DNA of 20,352 bases. Origin: UBA3210 sp963653535 (GTDB lineage Bacteria > Bacillota_I > Bacilli_A > RFN20 > CAG-449). A model generated the notes under the pieces. It was not told where the DNA came from, searched no databases, and was given only the letters and a program-made list of their open reading frames with translations. Location: positions 1 through 20,352 of the forward strand of contig CAVJWU010000027.1 in the NCBI GenBank assembly GCA_963653535.1. The letters are read 5' to 3'. Positions 1-8,818 of this stretch are shown one piece after another. Both the position numbers and the translations under genes were made by a program. Numbering within the stretch: the stretch's first letter is position 1; the number at the start of each line of letters is the position of its first letter.

Positions 1-54
1 GTACTTAATTTAAATTCTTAACAACCCATTTTGAGGGGTTAATCCCAAATTCAG

Positions 55-82
55 GTTATATGCAACTTTTAACGATATTCAA
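55..82 (-). promoter_or_regulatory. Putative sigma-A promoter for a gene beyond the left edge
   Basis: On the minus strand there is a TTGAAT -35 box (77-82), a 16-nt spacer and a TATAAC -10 box (55-60). It would start leftward transcription near position 48. It lies downstream of the terminator of the EAL gene, so it would serve a separate gene that starts outside the window. The assignment rests only on box matches in AT-rich DNA. Confidence 0.4.
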
Positions 83-115
83 TAAAAAAATTAAAAAAAT
101 TTTGTTTTTTTATTT

Positions 116-130
116 TAGAAAGCGTTTACA
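116..130. promoter_or_regulatory. cre-like site (catabolite control, CcpA-type)
   Basis: TAGAAAGCGTTTACA matches the cre consensus WTGNAANCGNWNNCW with one mismatch (A instead of T at the second position). It lies about 75 bp upstream of the predicted start of the leftward transcript. No CcpA gene is visible here, so the regulator is inferred from the motif only. Confidence 0.4.
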
Positions 131-151
131 TTAATTTTAAAATCACAAATA

Positions 152-188
152 AAAGATGTAGCTTAAATTAGTCTTAAACTACATCTTT
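152..188 (-). terminator. Intrinsic terminator of the EAL protein gene
   Basis: A perfect 10-bp stem, AAAGATGTAG (152-161) with CTACATCTTT (179-188), lies just past the stop codon of the EAL gene. The following minus-strand U tract is interrupted (TATTTG), so termination may be only moderate. Confidence 0.65.
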
Positions 189-191
189 ACT

Positions 192-2582
192 TTATTTTTC
201 ATTTTTTAATTTTTCTTTATATTCGTTATAAGGAATAGGCTTACTATAGTAATAACTTTGAATTATGTCACAATCATTATTTTTTAAGAACTTAACTTGT
301 TCAAATTCTTCAGCTCCTTCTGCGATAACTTTTTTGCCAAGTTTATGACACAAAGAAATAATACTTGAAATAATAATTTTGCTTTCACCAGTAAAACCAT
401 TTGAGTTTCTAAAGAATCTTTGATCAATCTTAATCGTATCAAAATCAAGTTCAGAAATGATATTTAAAGACGAATATCCAGAACCAAAATCATCCATAGA
501 ACATTTGTAGCCACGAGAATGAGCGATACTAATAAAACGTTTAAAGACGTTAATGTTTTCAAATAGCAATCCTTCCGTAATTTCAAATTCAATTAATTCA
601 TGAGGAATATTATATTCATTAACAATATCTTCATAAACATTGATGAAATTTAAGTCTCTAAAGTGTTTCTTAGAAAGGTTAACACTTACTGGAACAACTT
701 TAATGCCATTATTAATCATTTCTCTAAGTTGCTTACAAACATTTTCAAAAACATAACTATCAATTTGAACAACAAAGCCATTCTCTTCAAAGATTGGAAT
801 AAATTGTCCAGGTGGAATTAATTTACCATCACTATCTCTCCATCTAACAAGAGCTTCTGAACCAACCCATTCATCTTTAGAAATATCTCTCTTAAGTTGA
901 TAGAAGACTTCAAATCTATTTTCATCAAGTGCTTGTTGAGCTTTTAATTCAATTTCAGCATTACCTTTTTCAATGCGGTCTAATTCAGCATTGTAGAAAT
1001 TATAGTTAGTCTTAGTATAGTCGTATTGAATGTATTTACTTGCTAGAGTCGCTGATTCAATCTCTTTATCAATTGAAGTCATCGTTTCAAAAGTAGTACG
1101 TTTAATACCATAACTAAGTTCAACGCCGTGAATATCGCGATATTTTAATAAATTCATATAGTTTTGAAACGCAGTAACTTTATCAATAATATCTTTCTTC
1201 TCTTCATAAGGAATAAGGACAATAAATTTATTTCGATCTTCTATCGCATTTAATCCATCAGGGAAATTAGTTTTAATTTCTTGTCCAATGGTCGTGATTA
1301 AACCATTAATATATTCAGCATCATAAATTTGTCTTAAGAAATGATATTTTATGATTGTAATATAAATTAAAGCAAATTTTGTTTCTTGATTTTGACGGAT
1401 GACAATTTCAGCATCACGTTTAAATGATTTGATATTTAATAAGCCAGTATTATCATCGTACGCGGCATATTTCTTTTGTTTAATTGCAATACCGCATACT
1501 GCAAAAATCAATGTAGCAACTGCAAGTGCACTTACCCCTAAAACAACTGTTACAATAACTAATGATTCAGCATATAAAGAATTAATTTGATATGATAATT
1601 GTGATTGAGGAACAATTAACACCATTCTTAAAGTTAAATTATGACTGACTTTATCAGTATCAGTATATGTAAATAAGTCAGAAATATAACACATTTTAGT
1701 TGAACCATTTTCATTATTACCATCATTTTCTATATATACAATAGATGAAGAAGGATGATTTGGTGATAACACATTATCTTTAATATAATCAATTGTGAAA
1801 GTAGATTTATCTTGAGAATAATCCGCGAGCATTTGTGAAATGCTTGCATATTTCATAGTTGAAGATGTTTGATTTTTATTATCATAGAAAGCAATAATTT
1901 CGTTATTAGAATTAGGATCAACATCAATTAAAAGAATCGAAGTCAAGTTATTATACAAATTAGAATGTAAATACGATGTGATAGTAGAAACATAAGCTGC
2001 GCCATAAATGCCCTTGATATTAGGCTCATTATCAAATACGTAAGAATAGCCAAAATAAATTTCTTCATTAGATGCATCAAAAAAGAAATCTAACGTTCCT
2101 TCTTTTGATGAAGCAATATATTTTTTAAAATCATCTAAAGAATTATATGTTCGTCCACTTCTAGTAATAGTAGAAGTTGATTCATCTAAGTAAATAGCGT
2201 CAATCATATCAAATCCATTATAAAGAGTAGAATATTCTTGTAAATCTTTCTTTAAAGTTGGATAATCCACATATTTATATGTTTCAGAATTACTGAAGAA
2301 TGATGCATAAGTCTTTAATTGTTCATAATTTTCATCAACTCTTAATTCAATACCATTTTTTACTTCTTTTGATGCGTTATTAATACGAGTAGTTGAAATG
2401 TTTTCAATTTCGTTTTGAACCCTTATTGAATAGTTATTAAAAATTAAGACCATTGCCGCGACAATCGAAGCAACTAAAATCATCATTAAGATAATTCCGA
2501 TTGTTTTAATAGAATCGATTTGTGTCTTAACGTCTTTATTACTCTTAGTTTTAATCATTTTTTTGATTTTATTAACTTCCAT
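192..2582 (-). CDS. Membrane-anchored EAL-domain c-di-GMP phosphodiesterase with degenerate GGDEF
   Basis: This 796-residue protein probably hydrolyses cyclic di-GMP at the inner face of the membrane. An N-terminal membrane helix (about 28-49) and a second one (about 340-366) bracket an extracytoplasmic region of about 290 residues, likely a Cache-type sensor. A GGDEF-like domain (about 372-530) follows, but the signature is replaced by DRNKF (449-453), so cyclase activity is not expected. The EAL domain (about 545-790) keeps the catalytic set: E576 in SEALVRW, N635, E667, D697 and D698 in MDDFGSGYSSL, K718, E755 and Q775, with family-typical spacing. The dead GGDEF domain may be regulatory. 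A GGAG ribosome site precedes the ATG. The gene is monocistronic, with its own terminator and a divergent neighbour. The signal sensed is unknown. Confidence 0.9.
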   Translation of the reverse strand: MEVNKIKKMIKTKSNKDVKTQIDSIKTIGIILMMILVASIVAAMVLIFNNYSIRVQNEIENISTTRINNASKEVKNGIELRVDENYEQLKTYASFFSNSETYKYVDYPTLKKDLQEYSTLYNGFDMIDAIYLDESTSTITRSGRTYNSLDDFKKYIASSKEGTLDFFFDASNEEIYFGYSYVFDNEPNIKGIYGAAYVSTITSYLHSNLYNNLTSILLIDVDPNSNNEIIAFYDNKNQTSSTMKYASISQMLADYSQDKSTFTIDYIKDNVLSPNHPSSSIVYIENDGNNENGSTKMCYISDLFTYTDTDKVSHNLTLRMVLIVPQSQLSYQINSLYAESLVIVTVVLGVSALAVATLIFAVCGIAIKQKKYAAYDDNTGLLNIKSFKRDAEIVIRQNQETKFALIYITIIKYHFLRQIYDAEYINGLITTIGQEIKTNFPDGLNAIEDRNKFIVLIPYEEKKDIIDKVTAFQNYMNLLKYRDIHGVELSYGIKRTTFETMTSIDKEIESATLASKYIQYDYTKTNYNFYNAELDRIEKGNAEIELKAQQALDENRFEVFYQLKRDISKDEWVGSEALVRWRDSDGKLIPPGQFIPIFEENGFVVQIDSYVFENVCKQLREMINNGIKVVPVSVNLSKKHFRDLNFINVYEDIVNEYNIPHELIEFEITEGLLFENINVFKRFISIAHSRGYKCSMDDFGSGYSSLNIISELDFDTIKIDQRFFRNSNGFTGESKIIISSIISLCHKLGKKVIAEGAEEFEQVKFLKNNDCDIIQSYYYSKPIPYNEYKEKLKNEK

Positions 2583-2603
2583 ATAGAGAGCTCCGATAAG
2601 ATT

Positions 2604-2612
2604 ATCTTACCA
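2604..2612 (-). promoter_or_regulatory. Extended -10 promoter element for the EAL gene
   Basis: The minus strand reads TGGTAAGAT here, a TGn extended -10 box about 22 bp before the start codon. A weak TTTACA lies upstream with an over-long 19-nt spacer. The same TTATGGTAAGATA string occurs in front of hpt. Confidence 0.45.
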
Positions 2613-2704
2613 TAACTAATCTAATTTTTGTAAAAAAATCACTTTTTAATGCCTATTTATAGTAAAAAGTTTATAATTTTATCGAAAATAAGGAGACTAA
2701 CTTT

Positions 2705-3433
2705 ATGCGAATTATAATTATTAGACATGGTGATCCTGATAACGCAAATAAAACATTGACTCCCACCGGTTTTAAAGAAGTAGAAGCACTAGGTGAATAT
2801 TTAAAAGATTTAGAATATACTAAAGCTTTTTCTTCTCCCCTTCCTCGCGCGATATTAACTTCTCAAGCAGTTTTAAAACATCATTCTGACGAAGCGACAA
2901 TTTGTCCATGGTTACAAGAATTTTCATATAAAATTAATGTTCCATATAAAAAAGAACAAAACTTAACTTGGGATCTATACCCTTCTTATTTTAAAAATAA
3001 TGATAACTTCTATCTCCGTGATGATAAGTTCTTGCGTGATCCTAGTTTCAATGGCACAATGATCAAAGAAAAATATGATGAAGTCATCTCTTCATTTGAT
3101 AATATTTTAAAAGAATATGGTTATGAACGTGATGGACATATCTATCGAGTTACTAGAGAAAATAAAGATACATTAGTTTTCTTTTGTCATCTTGGGATGA
3201 TGAGTTTATTAACATCACACTTAACTGATATTCCATATATGGCTTTAGTAAATTCTTTCTTTGCTCCTCCAAGTAGTATTACTACTTTTATCAGTGAAGA
3301 AAGACAAGAAGGTATCGCTCAATTTAGATTACAAGGGTATGGAGATATCTCTCATTTAAGTATTAAAGGATTAAAACCAAGTTACCTTGGTAGATTTTGT
3401 GAAATTTATCATAGCGATGATCGACATGAATAA
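2705..3433 (+). CDS. Histidine phosphatase family protein (phosphoglycerate mutase-like)
   Basis: This 242-residue cytosolic protein belongs to the branch-2-like histidine phosphatase/phosphoglycerate mutase superfamily, which transfers phosphate through a phosphohistidine. The catalytic set is visible: R7-H8-G9 in IIIIRHGD, R48 in SSPLPRA, an acidic residue near E72, and H162 in FFCHLGMM. The sequence between residues 70 and 150 is not diagnostic, so the substrate cannot be named; sugar phosphates, nucleotides and other small phosphoesters are all possible. An AAGGAG ribosome site precedes the ATG, and a TATAAT box lies at 2672-2677 with no good -35. It is a single-gene unit, divergent from the EAL gene and convergent with the ABC exporter operon. 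Confidence 0.85.
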   Translation: MRIIIIRHGDPDNANKTLTPTGFKEVEALGEYLKDLEYTKAFSSPLPRAILTSQAVLKHHSDEATICPWLQEFSYKINVPYKKEQNLTWDLYPSYFKNNDNFYLRDDKFLRDPSFNGTMIKEKYDEVISSFDNILKEYGYERDGHIYRVTRENKDTLVFFCHLGMMSLLTSHLTDIPYMALVNSFFAPPSSITTFISEERQEGIAQFRLQGYGDISHLSIKGLKPSYLGRFCEIYHSDDRHE

Positions 3434-3451
3434 AAGCGCCGAGGCGCTTTT
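3432..3451. terminator. Bidirectional terminator between phosphatase and ABC genes
   Basis: AAAAGCGC (3432-3439) pairs with GCGCTTTT (3444-3451) around a CGAG loop, giving a GC-rich 8-bp stem with A and T runs on both sides. The stop codons of both convergent genes (3431-3433 plus, 3450-3452 minus) overlap the stem ends, so one hairpin can serve both. Confidence 0.85.
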
Positions 3452-5237
3452 ATTCTTGTTCTTCGATAAATTGTGAATTATATAAACTTGCATAAGTTCC
3501 ATTTAATGCCATTAATTCATCGTGATTACCTGTTTCAATAATATTACCTTCTTTCATCACTAGGATAATATCTGCGTTTTTAATCGTTGATAAACGATGG
3601 GCAATAACAAATGATGTTCTCCCTTTTGTTAATTTATCCATCGCTTCTTGAACAAGTATTTCAGTTTTCGTATCAACATTACTAGTCGCTTCATCGAGAA
3701 TTAATAAAGGAGCATTTTCCACCATTGCACGAGCGATCGTTAAGAGTTGTTTTTGTCCCGCGGATAAAGATGAATCTTCTTTTAAGAAAGTATTTTCTTT
3801 GTCTTCTAAAGTTGCAACAAAATGTTTTAAATTAGCTTCCTCAATAACTTTATTAAATTCTTCTTCACTAATATCTTCTTTATTAAAGAGGATATTTTCT
3901 TTTAAAGTACCTTCAAACATCCAAGTATCTTGTAATACCATACCAAAGAGAGATCTTAGTTCCTTTCTTGACATATCTTTAATCGAGATATCATCAATAA
4001 GAATATCTCCTTCATTAACTTCATAAAATCTCATGAGTAAATTAACTATAGTTGTTTTACCTGCTCCAGTTGGACCAACAATTGCAACTTTCATACCTGG
4101 ATCAATCTTAATAGAAAAATTAGGAATAATAATATGGTTATCGTTATAACCAAATTTAACATTTTTAAATTCTACTTTACCTTTAACATTGTCTTTTGAT
4201 AGATATGAAGGTTTATTCGTTTCATCATCAAGTTCACTTTCATCTAAGAAAGCAAATACTCTAGAGGCACTTGCACCAGACATTTGAAGAGAGTTCATCG
4301 CTTGAGCAATTTGACTTAATGGATTTTGGAATAAATTAACATAGATTGTAAATGCAGTGATAGTTCCAAAACTAATACCTTTATTATAAGCCATAAGTAA
4401 ACCACCAACTAAGAAAACTGCGCTATAAGAGAAGTAGGAGACAAAGCTCATCATAGGTTGCATAATTCCCCCGTAGAATTGAGCTTTAAACATCGTCATA
4501 TGTAAATCTTCATTTGTCTCATCAAATTTTTCTCCACGTATTTTTTCCGCATTGAATAATTTAATGACGTTTTGTCCTGAATAATTTTCTTCGACGATGC
4601 CATTAACTCGACCAGTATAATCTTGTCTAAGTTTAAATAAAGGCATCGCTTTTTTCATGATGATCATTAAAGCAATTACCATTAATGGAATAGAAATAAG
4701 GATTGTACATGCCATTTGCCATGAGGTAATAAACATCGCGATTAATACGCCGGTAAGCATAAAGATTGATTGAAATAACATCGATATGCCGTTTTGTAAA
4801 TTTTGCGCGATATTATCAACATCATTAGTAACGATTGATAAAGTATCACCATATGGATGAGAATCAAAATATTTTAATTTCATCCTGTTAATCTTTAAAG
4901 AAATCTCTTTTCTTAAGTTCCTTGAATATCTTTGTGTTACTTCATTCATAATAAAAGATGATGAAAAACTTAATAAAGCATTAACGATATACATCACAAT
5001 TAAAGCCATGCCATAATTAAATATTTTATTCATATCAATTGACTTATTAACGGCGTTATCAGCAATCTCATTAGTAAAATCTTTTAATATTTGAGGAGCA
5101 TAAATAGAAATTAAGACAGAGCAAATTATAAAGATAAATGAAATGGCGATTGCTAGATAATAAGGTCTTAATGACTTAAAGAGTTTTTTATAATCAGGTT
5201 TTACCTTAGGAGCATAATTATTTTTCATTGGTCTCAT
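3450..5237 (-). CDS. ABC exporter half-transporter, subunit with the consensus catalytic glutamate
   Basis: This 595-residue protein fuses a six-helix exporter membrane domain (about 20-330) to an ATPase domain (about 350-590). Visible motifs are Walker A GPTGAGKT (388-395), Q-loop Q436, signature LSAGQ (491-495), Walker B LLILDEATSNVD with catalytic E516, and H547 in AHRLS. The start overlaps the previous gene by ATGA, which implies translational coupling and a 1:1 heterodimer with that product. The architecture matches BmrCD/LmrCD/TM287-288-type exporters. The LSAGQ signature deviates from LSGGQ, as expected for the subunit lending its signature to the degenerate site. The substrate (drug, lipid or peptide) cannot be told from sequence. 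Transcription ends at the hairpin overlapping its stop codon. Confidence 0.92.
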   Translation of the reverse strand: MRPMKNNYAPKVKPDYKKLFKSLRPYYLAIAISFIFIICSVLISIYAPQILKDFTNEIADNAVNKSIDMNKIFNYGMALIVMYIVNALLSFSSSFIMNEVTQRYSRNLRKEISLKINRMKLKYFDSHPYGDTLSIVTNDVDNIAQNLQNGISMLFQSIFMLTGVLIAMFITSWQMACTILISIPLMVIALMIIMKKAMPLFKLRQDYTGRVNGIVEENYSGQNVIKLFNAEKIRGEKFDETNEDLHMTMFKAQFYGGIMQPMMSFVSYFSYSAVFLVGGLLMAYNKGISFGTITAFTIYVNLFQNPLSQIAQAMNSLQMSGASASRVFAFLDESELDDETNKPSYLSKDNVKGKVEFKNVKFGYNDNHIIIPNFSIKIDPGMKVAIVGPTGAGKTTIVNLLMRFYEVNEGDILIDDISIKDMSRKELRSLFGMVLQDTWMFEGTLKENILFNKEDISEEEFNKVIEEANLKHFVATLEDKENTFLKEDSSLSAGQKQLLTIARAMVENAPLLILDEATSNVDTKTEILVQEAMDKLTKGRTSFVIAHRLSTIKNADIILVMKEGNIIETGNHDELMALNGTYASLYNSQFIEEQE

Positions 5238-7117
5238 AAGCCTAATTCCTCCTTAGATAATTGTGATAAAGCGATTTCTTGATATTCTTTACATGTCTTT
5301 AATAATTCTTCATGTTTTCCTTTACCCACAATTCTTCCATCTTCAATAACTAAGATTTGATCAGCATCAATAATTGTACCAATTCTTTGAGCGACAATAA
5401 TTTTTGTCGATTCTTTTTCATATTGTTTTAAATTTTCTCTAACTTCTTTATCGGTTTTATAATCTAAAGCAGAGAAAGAATCATCAAAGATATAAATGCT
5501 AGGATGTTTAGCTACCGCACGAGCGATACATAATCTTTGTTTTTGACCACCTGATACATTCTTTCCACCTTGAGAAATTTCTTCATCAAAGCCTTTTTCT
5601 TTTTCGTTAATAAAGGAATATGCGCAGGCAATTTTACTTGCTTCAATGATATTATTTTCATCCATTAAAGGATTACTTAAAGCGATATTTTCTTTAATGC
5701 TACCTTTAAATAACATACCTTTTTGAGGAACAAAACCAATTGTATCTCTTAGTTTTTCTTGTGAAACATCTTTTACATTTACCCCGTTTACAATTACTTC
5801 TCCTGAAGTAACTTCGTATAGACGAGGAATTAAATTTATAAGCGTAGTTTTACCGCAGCCAGTTCCACCAATTATCGCGAGAGTTTCTCCTTTGTTAACT
5901 TTAAAAGAAATATCACTTATCGCACTTTCTTTTCCATCAGAATATTTAAAAGAAACATTTTTAAATTCAACGCTACCGTCTTCACTAAATTCCTTACATT
6001 CTTCTTTATCTTTAATGCTAATATCTTCATCTAAAACTTCATTAATACGTTTTGCTGATACAATTGCTCGAGGAATGAGTAAGAAAAGCATCATCAACAT
6101 GACAAAAGCCATGATAATTTGTCCTGCAAGCATAACAAATGAGGAGACAGTTGCATAATCAATATTACCTTGATTAATTAAAGAAGCACCTATCCAATAG
6201 ATTGTTAATGTTAAGCCAGAAGAAATAAGTGACATACCTGGAGAAAGTAAAGCCATAATTCTACCAGTAAAAATTTGTGATTTAGTAAAGTCAGTATTAG
6301 CTTTATCAAATTTATCTTCTTGGTATTTTTCTGCATTAAAAGCTCTAATAACTCTTACACCAGTTAAATTCTCTCTTGTAGAAGAATTTAATTTATCTAC
6401 ATATGTTTGCATTTTATTAAATTTAGGTAAAGCAATAACCATAAGTATTCCAATAAAGGCGATTAAAATAATTATCGCGATTGATGTAGCAAGCGTTAAT
6501 TCAAATGAACTAGCGCGAATCTTAATAATTGCCCATACCGCAGTAATTGGAGCTGCGAAAATCATACGCATTGTCAATAGATTAGCCATTTGAATTTGTT
6601 GCACGTCATTAGTCGTTCTAGTAACTAAACTAGGGGTAGAAAATTTATTAATTTCTTCTAAAGATAAGCTTTCTACTTTTCGATATAACTTAGTTCTAAT
6701 TGATGTAGAAAGGTTACTAGCCACTGCCGAAGCAATGACAGAAATTAATCCTTGTACAACCATAATACCCGCGGCTAAAGCAAGCATCATAAGCCCGTTA
6801 TACCATATATCCCAAGTTGATGCATTCGCGATAGATACAATCATCGAAATAGTTTCTTCATCAGTTATCATTGGTAAATAGGTTCTTACCTTTGTCGCAT
6901 CAGTTAAATTTTCTAAGCCAATCGAATTAATAAGCGTTCCAATTGAACCTAAACTATCAAGATTATTATGATAATTAAGATATGTAATAGCTTTAATAAT
7001 TCCTGATACATAATCAGTAATAGTCATAGTTAACCATACTTGCATAAATGTGAAAGCAAGAATTAAGATAACAAAGCATATATCTTTTTTAGTTAAATTT
7101 TTATAAAGTTTAAACAT
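5234..7117 (-). CDS. ABC exporter half-transporter, subunit with degenerate ATP site
   Basis: This 627-residue membrane-ATPase fusion is the first gene of the exporter operon. The membrane domain covers about 10-350. It has an insert of roughly 60 residues (about 40-100) between the first two helices, probably outside the cell. The ATPase domain has Walker A GGTGCGKT (417-424), Q465 and signature VSGGQ (521-525). Walker B ends in DD (545-546), so Asp replaces the catalytic Glu, and the H-loop His is Gln (Q577 in VAQRIG). This E-to-D and H-to-Q pair marks the degenerate half of heterodimeric exporters such as BmrC and TM287. A strong AAGGAGG ribosome site precedes the ATG. The gene ends in TGA, which shows the standard bacterial code is used. 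Confidence 0.92.
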   Translation of the reverse strand: MFKLYKNLTKKDICFVILILAFTFMQVWLTMTITDYVSGIIKAITYLNYHNNLDSLGSIGTLINSIGLENLTDATKVRTYLPMITDEETISMIVSIANASTWDIWYNGLMMLALAAGIMVVQGLISVIASAVASNLSTSIRTKLYRKVESLSLEEINKFSTPSLVTRTTNDVQQIQMANLLTMRMIFAAPITAVWAIIKIRASSFELTLATSIAIIILIAFIGILMVIALPKFNKMQTYVDKLNSSTRENLTGVRVIRAFNAEKYQEDKFDKANTDFTKSQIFTGRIMALLSPGMSLISSGLTLTIYWIGASLINQGNIDYATVSSFVMLAGQIIMAFVMLMMLFLLIPRAIVSAKRINEVLDEDISIKDKEECKEFSEDGSVEFKNVSFKYSDGKESAISDISFKVNKGETLAIIGGTGCGKTTLINLIPRLYEVTSGEVIVNGVNVKDVSQEKLRDTIGFVPQKGMLFKGSIKENIALSNPLMDENNIIEASKIACAYSFINEKEKGFDEEISQGGKNVSGGQKQRLCIARAVAKHPSIYIFDDSFSALDYKTDKEVRENLKQYEKESTKIIVAQRIGTIIDADQILVIEDGRIVGKGKHEELLKTCKEYQEIALSQLSKEELGL

Positions 7118-7143
7118 AACTCTCCTCCTTTTCGAAAAATGGT

Positions 7144-7171
7144 ATATTATCCGAAGTTAATTAATAGTAAA
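7144..7171 (-). promoter_or_regulatory. Candidate promoter of the ABC exporter operon
   Basis: On the minus strand TTTACT (7166-7171) and TAATAT (7144-7149) are separated by 16 nt, a short distance before the ribosome site. An alternative extended -10, TGTTATATT, lies at 7183-7191. The region is AT-rich and either assignment is weak. Confidence 0.35.
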
Positions 7172-7234
7172 ATATTAAAAATAATATAACAAAATTAACA
7201 ATTATATAGTTATGTCTATTTTCTTAATTTATAC

Positions 7235-7275
7235 AAATATAGCCTAAATGACAAATGATCATTTAGGCTATATTT
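7235..7275. terminator. Strong hairpin terminator after the LRR lipoprotein gene
   Basis: A perfect 17-bp stem pairs 7235-7251 with 7259-7275 around a 7-nt loop; its core is ATAGCCTAAATGA. It lies 5 nt past the stop codon of the lipoprotein gene. The better T tract (TTTTATTTTTATTTTTT) is on the plus strand, so it may also stop stray transcription coming rightward from the exporter side. Confidence 0.75.
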
Positions 7276-7280
7276 TATTT

Positions 7281-8816
7281 TTATTTTTTATAAGTAATAG
7301 TACCAAAGAAAGATGTATTCCATTCTGACATAACTTCACTAGCGCCACTAGATGAAGTTGCAATTTCTTTCGTCTTTTCTACTTTTTCCCATTCTCCTTC
7401 AGTCATATTGATACTTAAAGAAGTAACAGAAGACTCATATAAACAAGAATAACCGACCCTAGTAATAGTTGAAGGGAAAGTTAATGTTTTTAAATATGTA
7501 GATAAGGCAAAGGTAGTCGCATCAATTTGTCTAGTTCCTTCTTTAACTACATAACTAGTTCTTGTTGGTGTTTCGCTTCCTTCTGGTTTACCAAGTCTAG
7601 AAGGATAACATAGAAGTCTAGTTTCATCATAAGAATATAAAACTCCATCATCTAATTTAAAAGAAGTGTTATTAGAATTTAAAGTAATTGTATGAAGCTT
7701 TTGGCTATAAGCAAATACTCCTTCTCCCATCTTTTTTAATGTTGAAGGTAATGAAACTGATGCAAGATTTTCTCCATAGATAAATGCTTCATCACCAATT
7801 TCTTCTACTCCTTCAGGAATAACTAAGTTTTCTAAATAGCCAAAATAGTTACACGCATGTCGACCAATTTTTCTTAAAGAAGAAGGGAAAGTAACATTTC
7901 TAATTAATTTATTATATGTAAATGCTGAATCTTCAATTTCTTCGATACCTTCTTCTAAAACTAAAGTAGCTAATTTAACATTATTAGAAACTGATTGATT
8001 AGGGATAACTTTTAAAGATCCTGGAAGAGTAAGAGATGTTAATTGTTGTAAGAAAGTAAGACATAATGAACCAATATGAGTTAAATTCTTAGATAAAGTT
8101 AATTTAGTAACATAAGAATATGCGAATGCTTCATTTCCACATGATGTTACTGAATCTGGTAAAGTAATAGTTGTGATATTTGATTTATAAAAAGCACAAT
8201 TACCAATTGTGGTAACATTTTTACTCCAAGTAATAATTCTACCTTTTAATTTAGAACCATAGAAAGCATATCCTCCAATTTTAGTTACACTTTGAGGCAT
8301 AGAAATATTTTTAGAAATTTCTACTGGGCAATAAACTAAAGTAGTTTTATTTTTGTTATAGAGAATACCATCTTCAACAGTATAATTTGCGTTATTATCT
8401 GCAACCTTAATTTGCGCGATAGTTAAGCAATCCGCAAAGGCAGTTTCATCAATTGTTGTAACTGTTTCAGGAATTTCGATGCTTGTAATTCCGTTAGAAT
8501 ACATAAAGCATCTTTCGCCAATTTTAGTGACAACTTTATTTCTAATCGATGAAGGAATGACACATGTAGCTGGTTCAGTCTTATCATCATAACGATAACT
8601 AGTTAAAGTTATTGTTCCATCAGCGTTTTCTTCATAACCAAAATTAGAAGAATTAGTTTCTCTTTGCGAAGAAGAAATTGAATTAGAAGATGATGAAGCA
8701 GGGCCTACATGTCTAGATGAAGAAGAACTTGAGGATGAACTAGGAGTATTATTACATGCGAATAAGGTGAAAATTGAAGATAAAGCTAGTAAAGACACTA
8801 ATAATCTTTTCTTCAT
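7281..8816 (-). CDS. BspA-like leucine-rich-repeat surface lipoprotein
   Basis: This 511-residue protein is predicted to be secreted and lipid-anchored. It has a signal peptide with lipobox LFAC (lipidated C21), then a Ser-rich linker (about 25-60), then repeats of the LRR_5/BspA (Treponema pallidum type) family from about 85 to 480. The repeats follow the pattern I-P-x-x-V-x-x-I-x-x-x-A-F, for example TSIEIPETVTTIDETAF. Two inserts of the form DDGVLYSYDETRLLCYP, at about 135-160 and 375-395, are typical of this family. BspA-like proteins often mediate adhesion to host proteins or other bacteria; that role is inferred here. Its ATG follows the stop of the upstream lipoprotein gene by two bases (TAATTATG), with only a weak GGTG ribosome site, so translation is probably coupled. 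It is the last gene of the operon. Confidence 0.9.
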   Translation of the reverse strand: MKKRLLVSLLALSSIFTLFACNNTPSSSSSSSSSRHVGPASSSSNSISSSQRETNSSNFGYEENADGTITLTSYRYDDKTEPATCVIPSSIRNKVVTKIGERCFMYSNGITSIEIPETVTTIDETAFADCLTIAQIKVADNNANYTVEDGILYNKNKTTLVYCPVEISKNISMPQSVTKIGGYAFYGSKLKGRIITWSKNVTTIGNCAFYKSNITTITLPDSVTSCGNEAFAYSYVTKLTLSKNLTHIGSLCLTFLQQLTSLTLPGSLKVIPNQSVSNNVKLATLVLEEGIEEIEDSAFTYNKLIRNVTFPSSLRKIGRHACNYFGYLENLVIPEGVEEIGDEAFIYGENLASVSLPSTLKKMGEGVFAYSQKLHTITLNSNNTSFKLDDGVLYSYDETRLLCYPSRLGKPEGSETPTRTSYVVKEGTRQIDATTFALSTYLKTLTFPSTITRVGYSCLYESSVTSLSINMTEGEWEKVEKTKEIATSSSGASEVMSEWNTSFFGTITYKK

Positions 8817-8818
8817 AA

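Noticed and set aside
1290..1480. Active diguanylate cyclase in the EAL protein
   Set aside because: The GGDEF signature is DRNKF, which lacks the glycines and acidic residues needed for GTP and metal binding.
5234..5237. Mycoplasma-type code (TGA read as Trp), suggested by the low GC and small AT-rich genes
   Set aside because: The exporter gene ends in TGA in a classic ATGA overlap, and conserved tryptophans in EAL, Der and others are TGG.
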